Source of the DNA: Clostridiales bacterium UBA1742 | GTDB taxonomy: Bacteria; Bacillota; Clostridia; TANB77; CAG-508 | Assembly: GCA_002314935.1 (NCBI GenBank) | Contig: DCHW01000056.1 | Location: 1-18,330 of the forward strand | Reading direction: 5' to 3' | DNA length: 18,330 bases | Shown: in pieces, positions 1 through 7,417 of the stretch | How the letters are laid out: each line of letters opens with the position of its first letter | How positions within the stretch are numbered: the first letter of the stretch is position 1 | Notes under the pieces: model-generated | Told to the model about the DNA's origin: nothing | Database searches by the model: none | The model's input: only the letters and a program-made list of their open reading frames with translations | Translations under genes and position numbers: made by a program

Positions 1-22
1 CGATTAAAATCGCCCCTACGAT
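1..22. repeat. Truncated copy of a palindromic GC-rich intergenic repeat
   Basis: The first bases read CGATTAAAATCGCCCCTACG. This is the reverse complement of the repeat at 18263-18285, with the outer arm cut off by the window edge. The palindromic core (GGGCGATT / AATCGCCC) with a GTAGG flank stands out in an AT-rich background. It looks like a short mobile or REP/MITE-type intergenic element. That type is inferred, because only part of the unit is visible. Confidence 0.6.
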
Positions 23-302
23 TTTATTATGGTTTATAATTATAAATGAACATCATGTTTTATTTCCTGAATTTCCTAAATTTTGACAGGTTCGTTTGCC
101 TACAAATGTAAATTTTTTCACTCCCCATTTATATTACAAATAAAAAACAGCATGTTTACATATTTTTTATATATACAAAAAATACATAAATATAGTGTTT
201 ACATTTATTCTTTTTTATGTTTATTAAATTGTATTGTGTTGTGTGTTACAGTCTCAAGGGTTACATGTGTCATTAAAATTCAACTTCTTTCTTCTTTTGT
301 TT
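23..302. other. AT-rich stretch with no recognisable gene
   Basis: This stretch lies downstream of the tRNA on the minus strand. It is A/T-rich with several weak AT-only hairpins, and none is a convincing terminator for the tRNA. The only long open frames run through the antisense of the tRNA or lack a ribosome site. I see no gene here. Confidence 0.6.
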
Positions 303-377
303 TGGTGACCCGTACGGGAATCGAACCCATCACTCAGCCTTGAGAGGGCTGCGTCTTAGCCGCTTGACCAACGGGCC
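303..377 (-). tRNA. tRNA-Glu (anticodon CTC)
   Basis: The minus strand folds as a complete cloverleaf of 75 nt including an encoded CCA. The acceptor arms are GGCCCGT and ACGGGTC. The D stem is GTC/GAC. The anticodon stem is CAGCC/GGCTG with loop CTCTCAA, so the anticodon is CTC and reads GAG. The T stem is ATGGG/CCCGT with loop TTCGATT, the discriminator is A, and CCA follows. The 5' half closely matches the usual bacterial tRNA-Glu sequence. It has its own promoter just upstream (395-424) and is therefore separate from the ftsH operon. Confidence 0.96.
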
Positions 378-394
378 ATATCATAGCAAATATA

Positions 395-424
395 TTTATA
401 CCATTAATTACTATGTTTTGTCAA
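395..424 (-). promoter_or_regulatory. Promoter of tRNA-Glu
   Basis: On the minus strand a TTGACA -35 box (419-424) is followed by an 18-base spacer and TATAAA (395-400). The tRNA begins 17 bases beyond the -10 box, leaving a short leader to be trimmed. The -35 box lies only three bases beyond the ftsH terminator hairpin. Confidence 0.7.
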
Positions 425-427
425 TAT

Positions 428-475
428 AAAATTATTGTGAAAGCAACTTAAGTTTATATCTTTCACAATAATTTT
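428..475 (-). terminator. Terminator hairpin after ftsH
   Basis: A perfect 16-bp stem (428-443 with 460-475) encloses a 16-base loop. On the minus strand it is followed by TTTTATATT. It lies 18 bases past the end of ftsH and closes the seven-gene operon. The stem is AT-rich, so termination strength is uncertain, but its perfection and position support the role. Confidence 0.75.
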
Positions 476-492
476 ACTTACAAATATAATTT

Positions 493-2286
493 TTAATTAA
501 AAAATGTATTAAATTCTTCTGCTGAAATTATTTCTTTTTCTAATAGTCTTGTTGCAACACTATGCAATATATCCATATTACCTATAATAATTTCTTGTGC
601 ATGTTTATATGCTTTATCAATTAAATTTTTAACTTCTGCTCCAATAACATCATCAATATTTTCACCTAATATCCTATTTTCATATGGCTCCTTAGAAGTT
701 AAACATATTGGTCCTATTTTATCACTCATTCCATAAACAGTTACCATATCTCTAGCAATTTCTGTTGCAACTTCAATATCATTACTTGCACCTGTTGAAA
801 TATCATTTAGTGCAATTTTTTCTGCTGCTCTTCCACCAAGTAATGCAATTAATTTTTCTTCCATTTCAGTTTTTGAAATATAATATTTATCCTCGTTAGT
901 TTTATACATTGTATATCCACCAGCTAATCCCCTTGGTATTATTGATACTTCTTTAACTTCCATTTGTGTAGGCAAAAATTTACTAACAATTGCATGTCCA
1001 GCTTCATGATATGCAGTTAATCTTTTATCTTTGTCAGATATTACTCTACTATGTTTTTCCAATCCAACAGTTACTTTTTTTACAGCATCTTCTAAATCAT
1101 TCATTCTAATTTCTTTATGTCTTTTTATTGTTGCAATTATTGCTGCTTCATTTAAAACATTAGCAAGTTCAGCTCCTGTAAATCCTGCTGTATCATTTGC
1201 AATATCTTTTAAATTTATATCATTTGCAAATTTTTTATTTGCACCATGTATTTTTAAAATTTCTTCTCTTCCTTTAGCATCTGGAGTTGCTACAGTTATT
1301 TGTCTATCAAATCTACCAGGTCTTAAAAGGGCTTTATCTAACATTTCTGGTCTATTAGTTGCTGCTAAAACAATTACTGTTTCATTTGATTCAAATCCAT
1401 CCATTTCAACTAATAATTGATTTAAAGTTTGGTTGTTTTCACTTTCTGCACCAGTTGCATTAGTTCTTCTTGAACCTATTGCATCTATTTCATCTATAAA
1501 AATTATACAAGGTGATATTTTTTTGGCTTTTTCAAATAATTTCCTAACTCTTGAAGCTCCAAGACCTGCAAACATTTCTATAAATTCAGAACCACTCATT
1601 GATATAAATGGTACTCCAGCTTCACCAGCTATTGCTTTTGCAATTAAAGTTTTTCCTGTACCTGGTTTACCACAAAGTAAAATTCCCTTTGGAATTTTTG
1701 CTCCCATTTCTTGAAATTTTTTAGGTTGTTTTAAGAAATCGACAATTTCTATTAATTCATTTTTTTCTTCATCCAGTCCCGCAACATCTTTAAAGGTTAC
1801 ATTTGTATCTTTATTACTTTCTGCATCATATACCTTTCCTTTTTCTCCTAATCCCTGCATTTTAAATATTAATATAAACAATACTACTATCATTAATGTT
1901 GGTAAAAAAGAAAGAAGCATCTCAGATATTTTTAATATTACATTTTCAGGATTTTGAATTAGCTCAATTTCATTTCCATTTTTCACTTCATCTTGCACTA
2001 ATTCAATAAATGCTTGTGTATTTGGAACAATTACTTCTTTTTCAGTATCTTCATCTTTTAATTTTACTTTAACAGATGTGCTTCCAACTGTCATTTCAAT
2101 TTTTTCTACAGATTTATTATTTATTGACTTTATTAACTCTGTATAAGCTAAATCAAGATTTTCTTTTTCTTCTCCTTTATTCATCATTGTAATTCCAAAA
2201 ATCACAGCAGCACAAATTAAAACAACTATTGTAAATATAATATAATAAATTTTATCACTTTTTTTATTTGGTTTTTTATTTTCCAT
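493..2286 (-). CDS. ftsH: ATP-dependent zinc metalloprotease FtsH
   Basis: This is the membrane-bound AAA+ protease that extracts and degrades unneeded or misfolded membrane and regulatory proteins. At 597 aa it is close to the family length. Two membrane helices (about 14-34 and 124-141) flank an extracytoplasmic domain. The AAA module has Walker A GKPGTGKT (206-213), Walker B IIFIDEID (261-268), the pore segment MFAGLGASR (238-246) and a second region of homology ending LRPGRFDR (321-328). The peptidase domain has the zinc motif HEAGH (427-431) and a likely third ligand D503. Walker A has K where most FtsH have P (GPPGTGKT), probably neutral. The start has a good ribosome site (AAAGGAG) in the 22-base gap after the DUF1189 gene. 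It is the last gene of the operon. Confidence 0.98.
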   Translation of the reverse strand: MENKKPNKKSDKIYYIIFTIVVLICAAVIFGITMMNKGEEKENLDLAYTELIKSINNKSVEKIEMTVGSTSVKVKLKDEDTEKEVIVPNTQAFIELVQDEVKNGNEIELIQNPENVILKISEMLLSFLPTLMIVVLFILIFKMQGLGEKGKVYDAESNKDTNVTFKDVAGLDEEKNELIEIVDFLKQPKKFQEMGAKIPKGILLCGKPGTGKTLIAKAIAGEAGVPFISMSGSEFIEMFAGLGASRVRKLFEKAKKISPCIIFIDEIDAIGSRRTNATGAESENNQTLNQLLVEMDGFESNETVIVLAATNRPEMLDKALLRPGRFDRQITVATPDAKGREEILKIHGANKKFANDINLKDIANDTAGFTGAELANVLNEAAIIATIKRHKEIRMNDLEDAVKKVTVGLEKHSRVISDKDKRLTAYHEAGHAIVSKFLPTQMEVKEVSIIPRGLAGGYTMYKTNEDKYYISKTEMEEKLIALLGGRAAEKIALNDISTGASNDIEVATEIARDMVTVYGMSDKIGPICLTSKEPYENRILGENIDDVIGAEVKNLIDKAYKHAQEIIIGNMDILHSVATRLLEKEIISAEEFNTFFN

Positions 2287-2308
2287 TATTTATCTCCTTT
2301 ATTTTCCT

Positions 2309-3316
2309 TTAGTTTTCTGCAGTAGTAGTATCATTGTCTTTAGGTAACTTATCATGCAATTCATTTTCTTTTTTTTCAGAATTTGTGTCATCTTTATTAT
2401 CAGTTTCTTTTTCGCCATCTTCTTTATCTTGATTTGAAGTTTCCTGATTAACTTTTTTTTGCTCATTCATTATCTTGGCTAATTCAATTTGCTGCTTTAA
2501 TAAATCAGATTTAATCATAAGCATTGCTGTAATTAAATAAATATATGCAACTCCATTATATGCAATATCAAAATATTTAATTGTAAATCCTGTAATTACA
2601 TTTACAATTAAATAAAGTGCATATAAAATTATAGATAATGTTAAAGAATACACTGATAAATTAAATATAACTTTATATTTAAATCTAACATTTATTAATC
2701 TGCTTACTAACCAACCAATAATAGAAATTAAAAATATATCATACAAAATTGATATTCCATAAGTAAAATAAAAATATATATAACTTACTATAAATACAAT
2801 TACATACAACCACTTATTATTCAATAACTGTATAATTCCATCCTTTGTTAAATCCAAAATTTGAATTTTATTATTTAATTCTAAATAACTCACAGATGTT
2901 TCTGTTCCTTCAAAATTTTTTATTGCAACTTTATTTTTTAAAAATGCTATAACAGTTTGTGAACCAGTGTTTTCTATTTCACTTAAATTTTCCTTTTCAC
3001 TATCAATAATAAAACTTACATATCCCATTGCATCACTTTTAATAAATTGTTTATTTTCACCTTCTATTACAAGACTACTATCCTCAAATTTAAAATCTGG
3101 TAATTCGTTGCTTACTATATTTTTAACTTTTCCTATAACTTGAATAAAATATACTAAAACCATAATTGTTATTATTACAGTAACTAATAACAACATTTTT
3201 AGAAAATATTTTATTGCATCTCTTGTTTTTTCTTCTGCAAATAATTGATATTTATCAAAATTACAAATTGCTCTTTTGGCTTTTATAAAAAATGGTACTT
3301 TTTTATTTTTTTCCAT
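2309..3316 (-). CDS. DUF1189-type membrane protein
   Basis: This is a 335-aa integral membrane protein. It has a basic N terminus, one helix (about 39-60), an exported domain (about 63-165), four further helices (about 168-186, 188-206, 217-241, 248-268) and a long Lys/Glu/Asp-rich cytoplasmic tail (about 275-335). This layout, and the PDFKFEDSSLVIEGE segment (73-87) after helix 1, match the DUF1189 family by my recognition. The function of that family is not established. The start codon overlaps the alr stop codon by one base (TAATG), with an AAGGAGGA site upstream, so it is translationally coupled to alr. Its place between cell-wall genes and ftsH suggests an envelope role, which is inference. 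The charged tail is low complexity and may be disordered. Confidence 0.8.
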   Translation of the reverse strand: MEKNKKVPFFIKAKRAICNFDKYQLFAEEKTRDAIKYFLKMLLLVTVIITIMVLVYFIQVIGKVKNIVSNELPDFKFEDSSLVIEGENKQFIKSDAMGYVSFIIDSEKENLSEIENTGSQTVIAFLKNKVAIKNFEGTETSVSYLELNNKIQILDLTKDGIIQLLNNKWLYVIVFIVSYIYFYFTYGISILYDIFLISIIGWLVSRLINVRFKYKVIFNLSVYSLTLSIILYALYLIVNVITGFTIKYFDIAYNGVAYIYLITAMLMIKSDLLKQQIELAKIMNEQKKVNQETSNQDKEDGEKETDNKDDTNSEKKENELHDKLPKDNDTTTAEN

Positions 3317-4438
3317 TACTTGTATATCCTCCTTATTTTACTATCTACATAAAATGGATTAACATTTAAATAAACAGTATCATTTAATTTTACATTACTA
3401 TTTGTAACATCAATTGCCATATGATACATTCCAAGCTTTCCTATAATATTGTATTTTTTATCATCTATTTTTACATTTAAAGTTTGTTTTTTAAACAAAC
3501 TAATTCCATCATTTTTTAAACTTCTAAGCTTGTCCTGAAATCTAAATGTATCTTGTTGTCTATTTAAATTATATCCTTGAATATATCCAAACTGTACAAA
3601 AGCAATTTTGGTTTCTTTTTTTGTTTTATAACTATTTAAATACCCAATATTAAATTTTTTTGGAACAGTTTTTATTTCAGTTACATTTGACTCTATAACT
3701 CCAATTTTTTTAAGGCCAACTTCATTTATATTAATACGCCCTAAAAAAGCAGAGCCTATTCTTGCAGCATTTAATCTCATGTTAGGATAATTTAAAAAAG
3801 CTGATGAATTACATATGTGAATCAAATTAAAATTAATATTACATTTTTTTAATTCATTTACAACTTTATCAAACCTTTGAAATTGTATTTTAGTCCATTT
3901 ATTTTCTTTTGTATATGATTCTGAAAAATGAGAATATATACCTTCTATCAAAATATTTTTGTCTTTATTTAAATCTTCAATTATATTTTTTAATTCGTTA
4001 AATTCATTATAAATAAATCCATATCTTCCAAATCCTGTATCAATTTTAATATGAACCTTTATTGTTTTATTGAATTCCTGTGATAATTCTTTTAAAATTT
4101 TTGCATCTTCTTTAGAACCAATTGTTAGCGTTATATCATTTTTAATTAAACAATTCATCTCATCTTTGATACTTGTAGATGATAACATTAAAATTTCAGA
4201 AGAAATACTTTCTTTTCTTAATTCTTCAGCTTCCTCTAATGTTGCTACTGCTAAAATATTTATTCCATTATCAATTAAAAATTTAGAAAATTCTACAAGC
4301 CCGTAGACCATATCCATTTCCTTTAACAACGCCAATAATTTTATAGGTATTTTCATTTTTAGAGCTTGAATATGCAATTTCTTTTATTTTATTTATATTA
4401 TGTCTAAGATCTTCTTTATTTATTAATAATGCTTTCAT
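3316..4438 (-). pseudogene. alr: Alanine racemase, interrupted by a single-base frameshift
   Basis: Alr is the PLP enzyme that interconverts L- and D-alanine for peptidoglycan. The true start is ATG at 4438. It overlaps the femX stop (ATGA) and follows an AAAGGGGAG site. That frame gives a typical Alr N terminus, including VVKGNGYGL with the PLP lysine at residue 39. After codon 45 (CTA, 4306-4304) the frame reaches a stop within 12 codons. Removing one base near 4303 restores GYGLGLVEFSKFL and a continuous protein of about 373 aa, the family length. Downstream, the barrel and C-terminal domain look intact (HIKIDTGFGRYGF; IGYLNSYKTK with the likely catalytic Tyr; FVQFGYIQGYN). A naive call starting at ATG 4377 has an out-of-frame N terminus and no catalytic lysine. 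Either the gene is mutated or the assembly has a one-base error. Confidence 0.88.
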
Positions 4439-5496
4439 TTTCTCCCCTTTAATTTCATTAAAATTCCTCTTGAATTTTTATATAACTTTTCTGATATTTT
4501 ATACATTTTGTACCATAATGGTTTAAATGGAATATATATCTCTCCAATAAATTCTGTAAATTCTGCATTAAATCCTTTTTTAAATCTGTACAATCCATAT
4601 TGTGGATGATTTTCATCAACCACCCCAGAAACACCTCTAAAATCATACATTTCTTTTTTTTGTTTTATTGCATATTTTATACCTTCCCATTGTAATGCAT
4701 AATTTGGCATTAAATTTCTGTGTTCATTACTACTAGCACCATATAAATACCATACCTTATTTCCATAATCAATATTCAAAATACCAGAAATAGGTTTGTC
4801 CTCATAATATGCCATTAATATTTTCATATGTTCATCGCCAAGTTTATCATACATTTTTTGAAAATATTCTAATGGTCTTATTATAAAATTGTCTCTTTTA
4901 CCAGTTACTTGCATAATTTTATAAAAATCTTTTAAATCTTCTCTATTACCTTCTTTAATTGTAACCCCTTTTTTCTCACCAAGTCTTACATTATATCTTG
5001 TTTTAGAATGAAAATTAGAAAAAATTTCATCCTCTGTTTTATTTTTTATATCTAATCTAAATACATATCTAGGATTAATTTCCTCAGAAAAATTTTTGGC
5101 ATCATCTTTTATTTTATATCCTAGCTTAGAAACTATATTTCTAAACTCTTTATCATCACTTTTTATATCAGGCTCTATTTTTAAAACAAATGCTTTATAT
5201 TTTTTCGCAAGTTCATTTAAACTTTTAGTTAATTCTTTTAAAACTTTTTCATCATGTATATCACAAACAGGTCCTCTAGGAGAATACATAAGATTCCCAA
5301 AAAGAGGTATTTTTCTAATTAATACCATTAATGAAGCAATTATATTTTTATTTTCATCTTCTACAATAATTGTTTCACTTTTCCAAGCTGGTTCTTTAAC
5401 TTTTGCCCATTCCATTGATTGTTGAAAATTACATCTATCATGATTAATTAAAAATGCTTTATATTTTTCTATATTATCCTTATCTAATAATTTCAT
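4435..5496 (-). CDS. FemX/FemAB-family peptidoglycan bridge aminoacyltransferase
   Basis: This 353-aa protein has the FemAB double-GNAT fold. Members add amino acids from aminoacyl-tRNA to the stem-peptide side chain of lipid II at the inner membrane face. Visible motifs are YSPRGPV (71-77), HSKTRYNVRLG (163-173), the YLYGASS...NYALQW stretch (250-270), YDFRGVSG (284-291) and GLYRFKKGFNAEF (301-313). The coiled-coil arm of staphylococcal FemA/FemB is absent. The length and layout resemble the shorter FemX type. The amino acid added cannot be read from sequence. The start has a clear AAAGGAG site, 17 bases after the dCMP deaminase gene, and the stop overlaps the alr start by four bases. Its neighbours (alr, PBP) support a cell-wall role. 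Confidence 0.9.
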   Translation of the reverse strand: MKLLDKDNIEKYKAFLINHDRCNFQQSMEWAKVKEPAWKSETIIVEDENKNIIASLMVLIRKIPLFGNLMYSPRGPVCDIHDEKVLKELTKSLNELAKKYKAFVLKIEPDIKSDDKEFRNIVSKLGYKIKDDAKNFSEEINPRYVFRLDIKNKTEDEIFSNFHSKTRYNVRLGEKKGVTIKEGNREDLKDFYKIMQVTGKRDNFIIRPLEYFQKMYDKLGDEHMKILMAYYEDKPISGILNIDYGNKVWYLYGASSNEHRNLMPNYALQWEGIKYAIKQKKEMYDFRGVSGVVDENHPQYGLYRFKKGFNAEFTEFIGEIYIPFKPLWYKMYKISEKLYKNSRGILMKLKGRK

Positions 5497-5513
5497 TTTT
5501 TCTCCTTTGAAAA

Positions 5514-5996
5514 TTATAGTTTAATATTTAATTCTGTCCCTTTTGATTCATATTTAGTATACTTTACACCTGACATATCAAACATTTTCTTAGATACTTT
5601 TACAGAATCTGTATCTGCATATTTATCACACATATATATTATTTCTTTTATTCCACATTGTATAATTGCTTTTGCACACTCATTACAAGGAAATAACGAT
5701 ACATAAATTTTACTTTCTTTTAATGTTGTACCAGTATAATTCAATATAGCATTTAATTCAGCATGACATACATATGGATATTTTGTATCTATAAATTCTC
5801 CTTCTCTTTCCCAAGAAATTTCATTATCAGAACATCCTATTGGAAATCCATTATATCCTATTGATAATATTTTATTATCAGAACTTACTATACATGCTCC
5901 AACTTGAGAATTTGGATCTTTACTTCTTTCTGCAGATAATAAAGCTACTCCCATAAAATATTCATCCCAGTTAATATATTTTTCTCTTTTTGGCAT
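5514..5996 (-). CDS. Deoxycytidylate (dCMP) deaminase
   Basis: This 160-aa zinc deaminase converts dCMP to dUMP, feeding thymidylate synthesis in the cytoplasm. The zinc and catalytic signature is HAE (78-80) and PCNEC (103-107). The N-terminal segment (WDEYFMGVALLSAERSKDPN) and the VGACIVSSDNKILSIGYNG block are typical of the dCMP deaminase/ComEB group rather than cytidine or tRNA-adenosine deaminases. The gene follows cysS by 11 bases with an AAGGAG site and precedes femX by 17, so it sits inside the operon although its pathway is unrelated to the wall. A ComEB-like name is possible, but there is no competence operon nearby. Confidence 0.92.
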   Translation of the reverse strand: MPKREKYINWDEYFMGVALLSAERSKDPNSQVGACIVSSDNKILSIGYNGFPIGCSDNEISWEREGEFIDTKYPYVCHAELNAILNYTGTTLKESKIYVSLFPCNECAKAIIQCGIKEIIYMCDKYADTDSVKVSKKMFDMSGVKYTKYESKGTELNIKL

Positions 5997-6007
5997 AATT
6001 ATACTCC

Positions 6008-7390
6008 TTATATTTTTTCTATTGTTGTACCTTCTTTAGAATCTTTAACCAAATATCCTTTTTCTTTTAATTTATCTCTTAATTCATCTGAAAGTGCCCA
6101 ATTTTTATTTTGTCTTGCAAAATTTCTTTCTTCTAATAATATTTTTATTTCTTCTGGTATTTCAATTTTTTCAACAATTTTATCAATATCTATTCCTAAA
6201 ATTTTATCAAAATCAATCAAAAGCTCTGCGATTTTTTTTGATTTAATTGGATTTTTTATAACTTCCCATACAACACTCATAGCAACAGGTATATTTAAAT
6301 CATCATTTATTGCTGTTAAAAATTTATTTTTATATTCTTCAATTTTTTTATCATCTATTTCTTCAGTTCCATTAGCATGTTTTTGATAACCCTCTCTTAA
6401 TCTGTTAAGACCATTTTGACTATTTTCCAATGCTTCCCATGTAAAATTTAATTTATTTCTATAGTGAGATGTAAAACATAACATTTTATATGCTAATGCT
6501 TCATATCCCCTGTCTATTAAATCTTGAACTAGGTATGTATTTCCTAAACTTTTTGACATTTTTCCACCGTTAATTAATAAAAATTCACAGTGCATCCAAA
6601 ATTTAGCAGGAATTTTTCCATTAGCACCTTTACTTTGAGCAATTTCATTTTCATGATGTGTTGGTACTAAATCAATTCCACCAGTATGTATATCAAACTG
6701 CTCTCCCAAATATTTATTACTCATTGTTGAACATTCAATATGCCATCCTGGATAACATAATCCCCATGGGCTTTCCCATTTCATCAAATGTTCTTTTGGA
6801 GCTTTTATCCATAAAGCAAAATCATATGGGTTTCTTTTTTCTTCATCTATTTCAACCCTTGCTCCTGCTTTTTGATTTCTTAAATCAATTCCGGATAAAA
6901 TTCCATATGTATCTAATTTAGAAACATCAAAATAAATTGCAGTAGATGTTTCATATGCATAGCCATTATTTAAAAGTTTTTGCACAAATTCTTGCATTTC
7001 TTGTATATGATCAGTTGCTTTACATATTATTTCAGGCCTATCTATATTTAATTTATCAAAATCATCTAAAAATTTTTTAGTATAATAAGCCGCAATTTCT
7101 AATGGAGATTTTTTTTCTTCTTTTGCTGCTTTTACCATTTTGTCTTCACCTTCATCTCCATCTGATACTAAATGTCCAACATCAGTTATATTCATTGCAT
7201 GTTTCAAATTATATCCATTATATTTTAAAGTTCTTCTTAATGTATCCATAAAAATATATGATTTCATATTTCCAATTGTTGCATCTTTATATACTGTTGG
7301 GCCACAAGAATATATCCTTACCGTATTATTTTCTAACGGTAAGAACTTTTCCTTTGTTTTTGTTAATGTATTATAAAAATATATATCCAA
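6008..7390 (-). CDS. cysS: Cysteine--tRNA ligase (starts with TTG)
   Basis: This 460-aa class I synthetase charges tRNA-Cys with cysteine. Zinc-binding residues are visible at C29 (CGPTVY), C220 (GWHIEC), H245 and E249 (THHENE). The KMSKS loop is intact (277-281). The ATP motif normally written HIGH/HIGN is TIGN here (T38-N41), an unusual replacement of the first His. The NITDVGHLVSDGDEGEDKM block (67-85) marks a known sub-branch. The start is TTG at 7390, chosen because AAAGGAGG lies six bases before it and the N terminus (MDIYFYNTLT) matches the family. It lies 27 bases after the PBP gene in the same operon. As supplier of Cys-tRNA it is functionally linked to the attenuator proposed near 13100. 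Confidence 0.96.
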   Translation of the reverse strand: MDIYFYNTLTKTKEKFLPLENNTVRIYSCGPTVYKDATIGNMKSYIFMDTLRRTLKYNGYNLKHAMNITDVGHLVSDGDEGEDKMVKAAKEEKKSPLEIAAYYTKKFLDDFDKLNIDRPEIICKATDHIQEMQEFVQKLLNNGYAYETSTAIYFDVSKLDTYGILSGIDLRNQKAGARVEIDEEKRNPYDFALWIKAPKEHLMKWESPWGLCYPGWHIECSTMSNKYLGEQFDIHTGGIDLVPTHHENEIAQSKGANGKIPAKFWMHCEFLLINGGKMSKSLGNTYLVQDLIDRGYEALAYKMLCFTSHYRNKLNFTWEALENSQNGLNRLREGYQKHANGTEEIDDKKIEEYKNKFLTAINDDLNIPVAMSVVWEVIKNPIKSKKIAELLIDFDKILGIDIDKIVEKIEIPEEIKILLEERNFARQNKNWALSDELRDKLKEKGYLVKDSKEGTTIEKI

Positions 7391-7417
7391 AATTATCCTC
7401 CTTTACAATTGATCTTT

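Noticed and set aside
60..140. Short minus-strand ORFs after GGGGAG near the left end
   Set aside because: Two overlapping frames of about 22 codons compete, neither resembles a known peptide, and no promoter or terminator frames them.
83..343. 86-aa open frame on the plus strand
   Set aside because: It runs through the antisense of tRNA-Glu, lacks a ribosome site and has no recognisable protein features.
1031..1714. Plus-strand frames of 129 and 93 aa opposite ftsH
   Set aside because: They are antisense shadows of the FtsH AAA domain with no ribosome sites.
4295..4310. Programmed +1 ribosomal frameshift in alr
   Set aside because: CUA slipping to UAC would mispair, there is no stop codon at the shift as in RF2, and no stimulating structure was noticed. 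CGG is a rare codon here, so it is not impossible, but mutation or an assembly error is simpler.
4458..4646. 62-aa minus-strand frame inside femX
   Set aside because: It lies entirely within the well-supported FemX reading frame in another frame; it is a shadow.
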